Source of the DNA: JAVKDP01 sp040222185 | GTDB lineage: Bacteria; Bacteroidota; Rhodothermia; Balneolales; Balneolaceae | Assembly (NCBI GenBank): GCA_040222185.1 | Contig: JAVKDP010000028.1 | Coordinates: 8,539 to 72,538, forward strand | Reading direction: 5' to 3' | Length of the DNA: 64,000 nucleotides | In this document: one piece after another, positions 1 to 9,768 of the stretch | Position numbering within the stretch: the first letter of the stretch is position 1 | Layout: the number at the start of each line of letters is the position of its first letter | Position numbers and translations under genes: made by a program | The notes under the pieces: generated by a model | What the model saw: the letters and a program-made list of their open reading frames with translations, nothing else | Told to the model about the DNA's origin: nothing | Database searches by the model: none

Positions 1-27
1 CGAGGTAAAGATAGGAGTTTTGACAAA

Positions 28-57
28 TAAAAAAGGAGAACAAAATGTCCTCCTTTT
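28..57 (-). terminator. Rho-independent terminator of the RND efflux operon
   Basis: Read on the minus strand, AAAAGGAG (57-50) pairs with CTCCTTTT (38-31) across an 11-base loop and is followed by a run of T with one A. It lies about 30 bases past the stop of the RND pump gene, where the end of the tetR-tolC-adaptor-pump operon is expected. On the plus strand the T-run after the hairpin is shorter. Confidence 0.7.
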
Positions 58-87
58 AAATTATTACTCTAAATAAGAACTAACTAG

Positions 88-3000
88 CTAACTGGTACTT
101 GCAACCTCAATAGCTGGCTCTGGGGTAATTGCAGTCCCATTAAGTGAACTCTGATCTTTAATGATTCCTGGTTCTTCCATGCCAAATAATGTTTTATTCA
201 AACCACGGCGACCTCTTTCGATAATACTGTAAAGAACAGGTACCAAAATTAATGTTAACGCTGTAGCAAAAAGTAGCCCAACAATAACTGCAATGGCCAT
301 CGGCCCCCACCAGGTAGCTTGCTCACCCCCCATGTAGATGTAGAGTGGCAGGTTAGAGAAAAACTCGATCGGATCATTTACAAGTACAATGAAATCGAAG
401 TTGAAACCTACTGCCAATGGAACCAATCCAAGTGTAGTTGTGATCGCTGTTAAGATTACCGGACGGAAACGAACTTTACCACCAAGAATAAGCGCTTCTC
501 TCAGACTAAGCTTGTCTCTTTCTCTGAGGATGTCAACGTAATCGATAAGTACAATGGCATTGTTTACTACGATACCAGCAAGCGAGATAATTCCCAGGAA
601 TGCCATGAGGCCAAACGCCATTTGGAATGTAACAAATCCATAGAATACACCCGCCATCGACATAATTACCGAACTCAGAATGATTAGCGGCTTCGCTACC
701 GAGTTAAACTGAGAAACCAGGATAAATGCTATCAGGAACACCGCTATCATAAAAGCAATTCCTAGGAATTCGAAAGATTCATCCTGCTCTTGTTGCTGAC
801 CAGTCCAACTGAATCCATAACCTGCAGGTAGTTCTTGTAAATAGGTATCCAGAACCCCTTGAACTTCTGCAAGTACTGCATTTGCCTGGTAACCAGACCG
901 AACATCTGCACTTATTGTAATTACACGTTCTGATTCTTTGTGATTGATTCCGCCAAGTCCGTCATTTACTTCCCATGTCGCTACTTCAGATAAGGGAATC
1001 TGGTTGTCTTCATGGAAAATTGTGAGATCGCCCAGTGTACTCATATCATCACGATATTCATCATTTAACCGAACGATTATGTCGTACTCTTCTTTACCAT
1101 CTCTGAACTTCGAAGCTTCAACGCCGTTAATTGCCTGGCGGATCGTCATTCCGATCACGTTAGTATTCAATTCGTACAGAGCCGCTTTTTCACGGTCTAC
1201 TTCAACTCTGATTTCAGGTCTGGGCTCAGGTAGGTTAGACTCCAGCCCATCCATTTTTGCAAATACAGAATCTTCTTCCAGGATTGTAAGAACATCGTAT
1301 GAGATTTTAGTGAGCTGATCCATGTCAGCACCAGAGATCTCAAGGTTTACCGGTTTACCTGTTGGCGGGCCGTTTGGTGGTTGCTCAACCGTAATTTTAG
1401 CCCCAACAATATTAGAGGTCATATACCCGCGAAGAAACTCCATAGCCTCAAATACATCTCCTTCACGCTTTTGGAAGTCAACGAAGTTAAGTGCTACAGT
1501 TCCTTTATTTGGTGTATTTCCTCCACCCGAACTTCCCGGATCTGCTGTTATACTTGCACCAGAAGTTGCAAGTACACTGTTTACATCAGCAATTTGCGGG
1601 AGGTCCTGAACAAGGTCTCTGACTTGATCTACGATAGATTTTGTAAATGTCACGTCTGAACCAATAGGTGTCTCAATCTGAACATATACATCCCTTGGAG
1701 GAATATCTTCCGGAAAAAATTCAGTTCCGGGATTGAACTTATTTAGTACTACTACACTGGATACCAGTACCATAAAAGCGATAAATATAGTACTTAACCG
1801 ATGATTCAGAGACCAAACCAAGGTCTTTTCATATCGCTCAACAAAAATGTTCAGCCCATCTTTTTGCCACCATCTTCCTACTGGTTCAAGAATATATTTA
1901 TTCAATAACCATAGCACGAACCCAAGCACTATTAACATAACCCAGGTCACGAAGCTGGAAGCAAGGAAAATCAGAAGGAAGAATCCTACTACGCCTATAA
2001 TTATTCTCTTTCCACTTTTTGTTAGCACTGCTTTCCCTTTATGGCCATCCACTCGCATAAACAAGGCGCAAATCACCGGGTTTATTACCAAACCAACAAA
2101 TAGTGAACTCGCTAAAGTGATGATCAAGGTTTTCGGAAGATAACTCATAAACTGTCCAACAATTCCAGGCCAAAAAATCATTGGAGCAAAAGCAGCAATG
2201 GTAGTCATAGTACCCGCAATAATAGGTACAGCTACCTCACCTGTGCCTTTTTTGGCTGCTTCGAAATTATCATAACCCTCTTCCAGGTAACGATAAATAT
2301 TCTCCACAACCACAATGGCATTATCTACCAACATACCCAGGGAAAGTATAAGAGAAAACAGAACTACTGTGTTCATTGTAATCCCGACAATACCCAGAAT
2401 AATAAAGGATAAGAACATTGATAGAGGTATGGAAATACCCACAAAAGATGAGTTTCTGACGCCAAGGAAGAATAATAACACTCCAACAACAAGGGTAAGT
2501 CCCGAGATAATATTATTCTCAAGGTTACTCACCATATTTACCACATCAATACTCTGATCGTTTGAAATAGAATAAGAGGTAGTAGGAGGTAATGTCTCCA
2601 ATTCTTCCGCAAGAATGGATTTCACTCTATCCGCTGTTTCCAGGATATTCTCACCGGTTCTTTTCTTGACACCGAGTGTAATTACTGGCGCTCCTCCCAA
2701 TTCTGAGTATGTTTCGCGCTCTTTGAAGCCAAAAGTTACCTCAGCTACATCACGAACATAGATAGGACGCTGTTCTTTTCCCTTTACAACAATGTCTTCA
2801 AGAAGCTTGGTATCTTCATATTGCCCGGGTACTCGAAGAAGGAACTTCTTTGTACCTACAGAAATATCTCCACCTGGAATCGTTACGTTCTCTAATGAAA
2901 TAGCCTGGATAATATCACCAAAAGTGATTCCATAATACTTCATCTTGGCCAGATCAACATCAACCTGAACTTCTCGTTCCAGGCCACCTGTTAAATCTAC

Positions 3001-3588
3001 ACCCAACACAGAAGGAATAGCTTCTATCTTATCCTGTAAATCTTCGGCAATATCCTTTAAGATTACCTCATCATATTTACCTGAAAGGTTAACATTCATT
3101 ATCGGGAACTCAGCAAAATTAATTTCCTGAACAGTAGGCTCTTCTGCATCTTCCGGGAGTTCCGGTTTAGCTAAATCAACCTTTTCCCTAACTTTTTGAA
3201 GGGCATCTTCAATATCTACAGAAGGTTCAAATTCCAGGTTTATATTGGAATATCCTTCTGCTGAAGAAGATGTCATCTTTTTAATATCTGAGATGTTACT
3301 CAGCTCGTCTTCCAGCTTCCTTGTTACCAGGCTCTCCATATCCTCTGGAGATACACCAGGATAAACCGTAACAACAAATATGTTTGGAACATTGATACTA
3401 GGGAAGTTCTCTTTTGGGATAGTGAGGTATGAAACAATACCCATCACTGCCACAAGCACTAATAACACTAGTACACTAATTCTGTTATTTATCGCGAAAC
3501 TCGATAGCCAGAACTCTTTTCGGTTAACCGGCTCAGGAACCGATTCCCCATTCATCTGATTTCCGTTTTTAAAATCTTCAGTACTCAT
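88..3588 (-). CDS. RND-family multidrug efflux permease (AcrB/HAE1-like)
   Basis: Inner-membrane proton-driven pump of 1166 residues, somewhat longer than AcrB. One N-terminal transmembrane segment (about 36-54) precedes the large periplasmic porter domain with the usual PGVSPEDME and EGYSNINLEF segments. A block of membrane helices follows near 360-510, including LSLGMLVDNAIVVVEN with the proton-relay Asp at 422, and the second half repeats this arrangement. It is last in a TetR-TolC-adaptor-pump operon, 18 bases after the adaptor gene, so the four genes should form one tripartite pump. The substrate cannot be told from sequence; drugs, bile-type detergents or solvents are typical of the family. 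Confidence 0.95.
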   Translation of the reverse strand: MSTEDFKNGNQMNGESVPEPVNRKEFWLSSFAINNRISVLVLLVLVAVMGIVSYLTIPKENFPSINVPNIFVVTVYPGVSPEDMESLVTRKLEDELSNISDIKKMTSSSAEGYSNINLEFEPSVDIEDALQKVREKVDLAKPELPEDAEEPTVQEINFAEFPIMNVNLSGKYDEVILKDIAEDLQDKIEAIPSVLGVDLTGGLEREVQVDVDLAKMKYYGITFGDIIQAISLENVTIPGGDISVGTKKFLLRVPGQYEDTKLLEDIVVKGKEQRPIYVRDVAEVTFGFKERETYSELGGAPVITLGVKKRTGENILETADRVKSILAEELETLPPTTSYSISNDQSIDVVNMVSNLENNIISGLTLVVGVLLFFLGVRNSSFVGISIPLSMFLSFIILGIVGITMNTVVLFSLILSLGMLVDNAIVVVENIYRYLEEGYDNFEAAKKGTGEVAVPIIAGTMTTIAAFAPMIFWPGIVGQFMSYLPKTLIITLASSLFVGLVINPVICALFMRVDGHKGKAVLTKSGKRIIIGVVGFFLLIFLASSFVTWVMLIVLGFVLWLLNKYILEPVGRWWQKDGLNIFVERYEKTLVWSLNHRLSTIFIAFMVLVSSVVVLNKFNPGTEFFPEDIPPRDVYVQIETPIGSDVTFTKSIVDQVRDLVQDLPQIADVNSVLATSGASITADPGSSGGGNTPNKGTVALNFVDFQKREGDVFEAMEFLRGYMTSNIVGAKITVEQPPNGPPTGKPVNLEISGADMDQLTKISYDVLTILEEDSVFAKMDGLESNLPEPRPEIRVEVDREKAALYELNTNVIGMTIRQAINGVEASKFRDGKEEYDIIVRLNDEYRDDMSTLGDLTIFHEDNQIPLSEVATWEVNDGLGGINHKESERVITISADVRSGYQANAVLAEVQGVLDTYLQELPAGYGFSWTGQQQEQDESFEFLGIAFMIAVFLIAFILVSQFNSVAKPLIILSSVIMSMAGVFYGFVTFQMAFGLMAFLGIISLAGIVVNNAIVLIDYVDILRERDKLSLREALILGGKVRFRPVILTAITTTLGLVPLAVGFNFDFIVLVNDPIEFFSNLPLYIYMGGEQATWWGPMAIAVIVGLLFATALTLILVPVLYSIIERGRRGLNKTLFGMEEPGIIKDQSSLNGTAITPEPAIEVASTS

Positions 3589-3606
3589 ATTTTTTCGAGT
3601 AAAAAA

Positions 3607-4692
3607 TTAATTGGCAGCTAATGAAGGTGCCGCCGTTTCTTTAGGAGTCACTCGCATGCCATCGTCCAGGAAGGCAGATCCAAGTGTTATGAACTGATCA
3701 CCTATTGATAATCCTTCATCTATAATTACGTGCGTCTTGTACGACTTACCCAGCTTTACTATTCGCTCTTCGGCAATACTTTTTCCAGTCTCATCTTCGG
3801 TTAAAACATATACTACATATCCATTGTTTTTAGAGTATACATACTCTTCACTAATTACAATAGCACCTTCGATTTCATATGTTTTAAGGCGAACATTTGT
3901 GATCATATCTACTTTGTAGTTATGTCTATCCTGAGGTAATTCCACCTCAATCTTAAATGTTCTGTTTTGAGGATTTATACTACTTGCAGTAAAACTGATT
4001 TTACTAGAAAGTGTATCACTTAGTTCAGTGTCAAACCATACCTCTACTTCATCTCCGGTGTTGATTACATCAGCATACCTTGCAGGAACTCCGGCAGAGA
4101 TTTTGAAGTCTTCTGAACCAATTAAGCGAACAACAGGAGTACCTGGGCTTGCCATCTCTCCAACTTCTAGCATAATGTTTTCAACTTCTCCGCTAAAAGG
4201 AGCTTTTATGCTCGTGTTCGCCAAGTCTACTTTAATTGACTCTAAAGCTGAATTACTTTGTTCATAAGCATATTTAGCATTCAGGTAGGATGATTCTGAT
4301 CCTATGCCATCTTCTTCATACACCTTTTTTAAACGTTCGTAATTATCCTTTGCCTGAGAAGTCATGGCTTCCAAACGGGCTTTTTCCTGCTTTAACTTTG
4401 AGTCGTCAATCTTAAGTATAGTTTGACCTTTTCTTACTGGGCTACCCTCATTTACAGCATAAGACACTACTCTTCCGCTAACTTCAGCAGATATCATAAT
4501 ATCATTCTGTGTCTCAACTGTACCAACTACCCTAACGTAACTGGCAAAATATGAAGGCTCAACAGTTTCAGTTCTGATATTTACCGTTTTTACGAGCTCT
4601 TCTGCAGTAGCTTCTTCTTGTGCTGCTTCTCCCGAGCAAGCACTGGCTATAATCCCAACGATAAGTATTAATAATAGATTCTTCTTTTTCAT
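3607..4692 (-). CDS. RND efflux periplasmic adaptor (membrane fusion) lipoprotein
   Basis: Bridges the inner-membrane pump to the TolC channel. The N-terminus is a lipoprotein signal ending ASAC, with the lipidated Cys at residue 19. A split biotinyl/lipoyl-like domain follows (VSGRVVSYAVNEGSPVRKGQ near 68-87, and KAPFSGEV after the hairpin), separated by an alpha-hairpin (about 95-160), then beta-barrel and membrane-proximal domains. The length, 361 residues, is normal for AcrA/MexA-like adaptors. It lies between tolC and the pump gene on the same strand, with gaps of 26 and 18 bases. Confidence 0.93.
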   Translation of the reverse strand: MKKKNLLLILIVGIIASACSGEAAQEEATAEELVKTVNIRTETVEPSYFASYVRVVGTVETQNDIMISAEVSGRVVSYAVNEGSPVRKGQTILKIDDSKLKQEKARLEAMTSQAKDNYERLKKVYEEDGIGSESSYLNAKYAYEQSNSALESIKVDLANTSIKAPFSGEVENIMLEVGEMASPGTPVVRLIGSEDFKISAGVPARYADVINTGDEVEVWFDTELSDTLSSKISFTASSINPQNRTFKIEVELPQDRHNYKVDMITNVRLKTYEIEGAIVISEEYVYSKNNGYVVYVLTEDETGKSIAEERIVKLGKSYKTHVIIDEGLSIGDQFITLGSAFLDDGMRVTPKETAAPSLAAN

Positions 4693-4718
4693 TTTATGAT
4701 GATGTATGTATTGTTCGA

Positions 4719-6194
4719 TTAATTTGATTCTGCAAAGTCAGTATCTACAAAGGGTACTATCCCTGTAGCTAAATCATATTGAGCTTTTGCAGTTAGGTAG
4801 TTAAATACCATGAGTGCATAGTTTACTTCGGCCTGGCGAACCTGAACCTCCGCTTCTGTTACTTCAATCTGAGAGCCTAACCCATTTTCTAACCTCTTTA
4901 GTGATCGTTCGTATCCTTCTTGTGCTTGCTTAAGTGCAATTTTTCTTGAGCTGGCTGTTTCAAATGCCATATTAAGATCTTCACTTGAAGAAGCGACTTC
5001 ATTCTGAGCCATCAAACTAGTAGCACGTCGTTGCTCTTCAAGATCCTTTCGCTTTATAATAACTCTTTCTACATCTACTACTCTTTTGAATCCCTGGAAG
5101 AGTGGAAGACTTAGATTAATTCCCAACGTTTGAAACCGATTTGCATCCTGGAAAAAGTTTGGACTGCCCGGTTCTGCTGAATTCCATTGTAAATTATATG
5201 TAGCAGACAGCGTTGGCAAGAAACTGCTTTTGGTAGCCATTGCTTCCTTCTCAGTTAAGTTTAAGCTTGCATCCAACAGCCTTAGGTCCCCTCTTCTTAA
5301 ATCGATATCTGGAACTTCAGAAACCCTTTTTTCAAATGTAAATGGATTAAGCTGATCAACCCTTTTTATTTGTTCGTTTTCCGGAGTACTGGACTCGCTG
5401 GTAAGAATATCAAACTCATTTAGACTACCCTGAACCTCAAAGCTAAGCTGAAGAGGCAAACCCATTACAACTTTCAGGTTTCGATATGCCTCGTCTACAG
5501 CGTATTCAGCTTCAATAAGTTGTGGCCTTTGATTACTCAACTGAACTTCAATCCTGAGAACATCATAAGAATCAACTAATCCGGCTCTTTGTCGTGCCTG
5601 GTTTTCACTAAGGTTCTGCTCCAGTCTATTGATCTGAGATTCCTGTAATCGTAATTGTTCTTTTACCGCAAGTACCTGGTAGTATGCGATCCTTGTTTGT
5701 GTGATAACCTGCTGACTGGTTGCCCTATAGTTTTCTTCATGAACCGTTTTAAAGATTGCAGCCGTACTTAGAGCAACATTAGTTTCACCCTTGAACAATG
5801 TTTGATTTACAGTGAATCCACCTTGCCAGTTGTTATCTGTTCCGAATTGGACAGGAGCAAGGGTACCAGCCGGGGCTGTGGGATCAAATAGTTGCGCTGG
5901 AATATATGTTACAGGGATTTCCATGTTCCTTGTATAATTCACGGATGAACTTATTTCGGGAAACACGTCACCATATGCATATTTAACCAGTTGATCTGCA
6001 TCGTCTATAGAAAGTAATGCTCTCTTAATTTGTGGGCTGTTTGCTACCGCAAGTTGAATAGCTTCCTCCAGAGTTAACTCATAATCCTCGATTAATTCGA
6101 TTTCCTGAGTCTGAGCAATAGCCTTTTCTCCAATTATTAACCCAATCAATAATGTGAAAAACACCAGTTTTCTGATTGAATGTCTGTTAACCAT
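4719..6194 (-). CDS. TolC-family outer-membrane efflux channel
   Basis: Outer-membrane exit duct of the pump. I place the start at ATG 6194, giving 491 residues that begin MVNRHSIRKLVFFTLLIGL, a signal peptide ending near EKAIAQ. The reading frame stays open for 44 more codons upstream, but that stretch would put a basic tail before the signal peptide and run into tetR. Two repeats rich in coiled coil (LTLEEAIQLAVANSPQIKRA at the front; EVTEAEVQVRQAEVNYALMV near the end) are the usual OEP repeats. It is the second gene of the TetR-controlled operon. Confidence 0.92.
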   Translation of the reverse strand: MVNRHSIRKLVFFTLLIGLIIGEKAIAQTQEIELIEDYELTLEEAIQLAVANSPQIKRALLSIDDADQLVKYAYGDVFPEISSSVNYTRNMEIPVTYIPAQLFDPTAPAGTLAPVQFGTDNNWQGGFTVNQTLFKGETNVALSTAAIFKTVHEENYRATSQQVITQTRIAYYQVLAVKEQLRLQESQINRLEQNLSENQARQRAGLVDSYDVLRIEVQLSNQRPQLIEAEYAVDEAYRNLKVVMGLPLQLSFEVQGSLNEFDILTSESSTPENEQIKRVDQLNPFTFEKRVSEVPDIDLRRGDLRLLDASLNLTEKEAMATKSSFLPTLSATYNLQWNSAEPGSPNFFQDANRFQTLGINLSLPLFQGFKRVVDVERVIIKRKDLEEQRRATSLMAQNEVASSSEDLNMAFETASSRKIALKQAQEGYERSLKRLENGLGSQIEVTEAEVQVRQAEVNYALMVFNYLTAKAQYDLATGIVPFVDTDFAESN

Positions 6195-6249
6195 GTATTT
6201 TATTTTTAATTGATTATTCACTTTTATTTTCGCGAAGCCGCTACGACTT

Positions 6250-6972
6250 CTATATCCCTTGTGTTTCAAAAAATGACTCAGAGTCATAGTCCTTTTTCCT
6301 TTCTTCACTGGCAATTCCACAACCAATCATCTTCATGTAACCGTCGAACATAGATTTTAGCGTTATGCCAAGTTCATTTAACAAATTAAAATGCTGTGTA
6401 TTCTGATGTTGGTAAGCCAGGCTAACCATACCATGTGATGTGCCCCAAAGTAATACAGCTAATTCTTTAGGCTCATAGCTTGAATTAATACTTCCGTCCT
6501 GTATACCAATTTGAATTGCACGGACCATACAAGTAAACGAGCCCTGCATATTATCACGGCATGCATGCAAGTAACTACTATCCTCTAACTCACTTGCCTC
6601 TTTAAGGTTATCATGAAATCTCATGGCTCTGAAATACTCGGGGTGTTCATTAACAAATGTCATGAATGTTGCACCGATCATATGGACCAGTTCTATACCA
6701 GGTAAATCATTAGTAAGCACTTTGGATATCTCCTGATTCAGAAGAGTGGTGGCCTTGTTACAAATTCCTAAAACAAGGTCATTCTTATTATTGAAGTATT
6801 GGTATAAGGACCCTTTACTTACCTCCGCACGTTCAGCAACTTCATCCATGTTCAGCTGCTCAAGACCTTTCTCAAGAATCAAACCCTCTGCTGCTTCCAG
6901 CATGATTGAGCGCTTGAATTCCTTTTCTCGCTCTTTGCGTTCTACTATTCCCATATATTGACTTATAGTCAT
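6250..6972 (-). CDS. TetR/AcrR-family transcriptional regulator
   Basis: Likely repressor of the downstream efflux operon. The N-terminal helix-turn-helix (LNMDEVAERAEVSKGSLYQYF, about 40-60) is a clear TetR signature, followed by a ligand-binding region of normal size for a 240-residue protein. It is the first gene of the minus-strand operon and its stop lies 55 bases before the tolC start. An inverted repeat at 7047-7074 in the divergent intergenic region is a possible operator. An internal ATG at 6954 is an alternative start seven codons in. Confidence 0.92.
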   Translation of the reverse strand: MTISQYMGIVERKEREKEFKRSIMLEAAEGLILEKGLEQLNMDEVAERAEVSKGSLYQYFNNKNDLVLGICNKATTLLNQEISKVLTNDLPGIELVHMIGATFMTFVNEHPEYFRAMRFHDNLKEASELEDSSYLHACRDNMQGSFTCMVRAIQIGIQDGSINSSYEPKELAVLLWGTSHGMVSLAYQHQNTQHFNLLNELGITLKSMFDGYMKMIGCGIASEERKKDYDSESFFETQGI

Positions 6973-7046
6973 TTTTTGAATTTAGGTCACAAAGCTACAT
7001 ACTCTTGCTCTCAGAAACAATCTATTTCTTGTAAACAAAACGTAAA

Positions 7047-7074
7047 CATTCTTAAAAGTTTGGATGTAAGAATG
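7047..7074. promoter_or_regulatory. Inverted repeat between tetR and the EamA gene, possible operator
   Basis: CATTCTTA (7047-7054) and TAAGAATG (7067-7074) are perfect 8-base inverted arms with a 12-base spacer. Immediately upstream, GTAAAC occurs twice (7031-7036 and 7042-7047) as a direct repeat. The intergenic region is about 130 bases and divergent, the usual place for a TetR operator. Binding is inferred only. Confidence 0.35.
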
Positions 7075-7103
7075 ATTACTTTTGGTCTCATCAAAATTCA
7101 TCA

Positions 7104-7979
7104 TTGATTAAGAAATACTTCACCGATTTAACTTTAATTTTTGTTGCAGTAGTTTGGGCGCTCAATTTCAGCGTTGTTAAAACTGCTCTCAATGAAATTG
7201 ACCCTCTTAGCTTCAATGCTCTTAGATATATCCTTGCTGCATCATTATTAGTAGTCGCAGCAAAATCAAAAGGGTTCAATCTAAAAGTAAAAAAAGAGCA
7301 CTTTTGGAAACTGGTTGGTATAGGCCTTGTAGGAAATTTAGGATACCAGCTATTATTCATCATCGGGATTAACTACACTTTCTCTGCTAATGCAGCTGTA
7401 GTACTGGGTACCATTCCTATCTGGGTAGCTTTTCTTTCTCATTTCTTTACTGACGAAAAACTAACTTCAAATAAGCTTATAGGAATTATCACTGCCTTTA
7501 CCGGAGTAGCCTTTCTTATAGCAGGTGGTAAAGACCCAATATCGTTTGCATCTGACAGCTTCAAAGGTGATATCATTACTCTAATATCAGCCATAACCTG
7601 GGCTACTTATACTATTCTTTCCAAAAAGTATCTGAAGTTTTACAGCCCTGTTCAATATTCAGGATTTATGTCGGTTGTTGGAGTTACCTCTTTATTACTT
7701 GTTGGTTCTCCGTTCTTAGTTCAACTAGACTGGTCAGGAATATCATTAATCGGGTATGGTGGTATTTTATATAGTGGATTATTATCTGTGGGCCTTGCCT
7801 ACTTAATCTGGAATAATGGGATCGCAAAAATTGGCGCTGTAAGGACCGCTACTTATCAGAATTTAGTACCTGTTCTCGGCTTACTATTTGGAGTAATATT
7901 GCTTAGAGAAGAATTAACCTTAGCTCAATACTTTGGCTCATCTATTGTTATTTCAGGAATATTCATATCACGATTTTAA
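7104..7979 (+). CDS. EamA/DMT-superfamily transporter
   Basis: Inner-membrane transporter of 291 residues with two EamA repeats and about ten hydrophobic helices (for example FVAVVWALNFSVVKTALNEI near the front and YSGLLSVGLAYLIWNNGIAK in the second repeat). Family members export amino acids, nucleobases or other metabolites; the substrate here is unknown. The only start fitting the first helix is TTG 7104. An ATG at 7072 is out of frame and opens an 11-codon ORF whose TGA (7105-7107) overlaps this TTG, so translation could be coupled. Confidence 0.85.
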   Translation: MIKKYFTDLTLIFVAVVWALNFSVVKTALNEIDPLSFNALRYILAASLLVVAAKSKGFNLKVKKEHFWKLVGIGLVGNLGYQLLFIIGINYTFSANAAVVLGTIPIWVAFLSHFFTDEKLTSNKLIGIITAFTGVAFLIAGGKDPISFASDSFKGDIITLISAITWATYTILSKKYLKFYSPVQYSGFMSVVGVTSLLLVGSPFLVQLDWSGISLIGYGGILYSGLLSVGLAYLIWNNGIAKIGAVRTATYQNLVPVLGLLFGVILLREELTLAQYFGSSIVISGIFISRF

Positions 7980-8042
7980 TTTATATCTAAAAAAGGTTCC
8001 TTGTATATTCTCAACTGTTTAATAATCGCTATAATAAACGAA

Positions 8043-9767
8043 ATGACCTTCTCTAAAAACTTTTTCTGTTCCCTGACCTTACTTCTATTTTTTGTAAGTA
8101 CTGTAGCAAATGCTCAATCAGGCACAACCGGAGCTGAACAGAGTAGTTTGAATCTTGATATTTCTAGTGACTTTGATGGGTTATATTTTCAAGATGTTTC
8201 CGGCTTACAGTTAGCTATACAGGGCATTCCGTATGAAACAAGTATTGATGAATCGACTTACTTATTAGGCACCAATGATGTAATTACAGTTGAGATTCAA
8301 GGGATTCAAAACATCCTCTTTAGAAGTTTAATGATTAACTCTTCAGGAGAAATTGTTATTCCTTCTATCGGAGCAATTAGGATCGATGATAAGACCATAT
8401 CAGAAGCCCAGGCTGCTATTAATGAAGCATCCAAGCAAGTTTACAACAACACAGCTGTTAAGGTTTCTATTGAGATTCCTAAACCGGTTCATGTTCATGT
8501 GAGTGGAAGCATCCCATATCCGGGGAAATATATTTTACCAGCCCAGGTACGAGTAGACCTGGCCATATTACAATCAATAGTTAAAATTGAACCTAGAAAT
8601 GGTGTGCAATCTATCTACGCTCCCAACTATACTAGCCAGATTTTAAAAGAAGGAAGTTATTCATACAGAAACATCCTTATCAAACATACTGATGGTACTT
8701 ACTCATCTGCTGATTTAATTCATTATTTCAGAACTGGAGACTTAGAAAGCAATCCGGTAGTTAAGGATGGAGACAGAATTTCTCTAAGACGAACCAGTAG
8801 AGACAGTCCAAAAATCAGTATTTCCGGGGCCGTTAGCTTTGGGTATGAACTTGAATATCGGAGTGGAGATACGCCACAAACTTTGATCAATATTAGTGGT
8901 GGCTTTGAAAGTAATGCTGATGAGAGTAAGATCTTCATTTATCGTAGGAGCGGGAGTTCAGTTGAAAAAATTGAAGTACCAAGAGAAGATTGGGCTTCAT
9001 ATGAATTACAAGAAAATGACAGGCTTGTTGTACCATACAACCGGAATAAAAAATTAACATCATCGGCATGGGTTAGCGGTGAAGTTATACTTCCCGGTAA
9101 TTTCCCAATACTAAGTGGTGAAACTACTATTCATGAACTATTAGAATTAAGTGGAGGCCTTACAGAAGATGCTCTCCCAAATGCTGCTTATTTATTACGC
9201 GGGACTTCTCTTGAGAATGAAATCCCGAATAAGTTTAATACCGAACTAATGAAAAGGACTTCTGATCAACCTTTTCAAGGCTTAGAATATCTTGACCTGG
9301 AAACAAACTTGAGCAGGAACAGGGTCTCAATCGATCTTTCTAATGCTGAAGAACTTAAAGAGCTTAAACTTTTTGACGGTGACCGATTATTTATTCCAAA
9401 AGATGAACAAACTATCTTTGTTTTTGGCCAGGTAAACAATCCGGGATATTTCCCTTTTGCTGAGATAGCAGCAAAATCTGTTTTTGACTATGTAAATTCT
9501 GCCGGAGGCTTTGCTTTATCAGCTGATAAAGATCGGATTTTTGTTATCAAGGCAGGTAATGGAACATGGTTTAAGCCACAAGAAACCAGGCTAGAGTCTG
9601 GTGATAAGATATTTATTGATAGATTACCTACTGAAGACTTAAATGCGCTTAGGGCATATGAAATCCAAAAAGCTCAGCTTCGGAACCAAAGAACTCAATT
9701 AATTATGACTGGTATCACAACTATCACTGGCATAATTACTACCTACGTAGCCATTAGAAGACTTTAA
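8043..9767 (+). CDS. Wza-like polysaccharide export protein with SLBB domains
   Basis: Outer-membrane/periplasmic export protein for a capsule or exopolysaccharide. I start it at ATG 8043 (574 residues), which begins directly with a signal peptide (MTFSKNFFCSLTLLLFFVST, cleavage near ANAQ). A TTG 14 codons upstream is in frame but unlikely. The poly-export domain (about 50-150, including YLLGTNDVITVEI) is followed by several SLBB-type repeats (FGQVNNPGYFPF, VSGEVILPGNFPI). The C-terminus ends in a hydrophobic helix near TGITTITGIITTYVAI. There is no lipobox Cys, unlike E. coli Wza. It opens the polysaccharide locus and is 1 base from the Wzz-like gene. Confidence 0.88.
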   Translation: MTFSKNFFCSLTLLLFFVSTVANAQSGTTGAEQSSLNLDISSDFDGLYFQDVSGLQLAIQGIPYETSIDESTYLLGTNDVITVEIQGIQNILFRSLMINSSGEIVIPSIGAIRIDDKTISEAQAAINEASKQVYNNTAVKVSIEIPKPVHVHVSGSIPYPGKYILPAQVRVDLAILQSIVKIEPRNGVQSIYAPNYTSQILKEGSYSYRNILIKHTDGTYSSADLIHYFRTGDLESNPVVKDGDRISLRRTSRDSPKISISGAVSFGYELEYRSGDTPQTLINISGGFESNADESKIFIYRRSGSSVEKIEVPREDWASYELQENDRLVVPYNRNKKLTSSAWVSGEVILPGNFPILSGETTIHELLELSGGLTEDALPNAAYLLRGTSLENEIPNKFNTELMKRTSDQPFQGLEYLDLETNLSRNRVSIDLSNAEELKELKLFDGDRLFIPKDEQTIFVFGQVNNPGYFPFAEIAAKSVFDYVNSAGGFALSADKDRIFVIKAGNGTWFKPQETRLESGDKIFIDRLPTEDLNALRAYEIQKAQLRNQRTQLIMTGITTITGIITTYVAIRRL

Positions 9768-9768
9768 A

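Noticed and set aside
944..2557. Plus-strand frames across the RND pump gene
   Set aside because: They overlap a fully conserved pump reading frame on the other strand, resemble no protein family, and are shadows.
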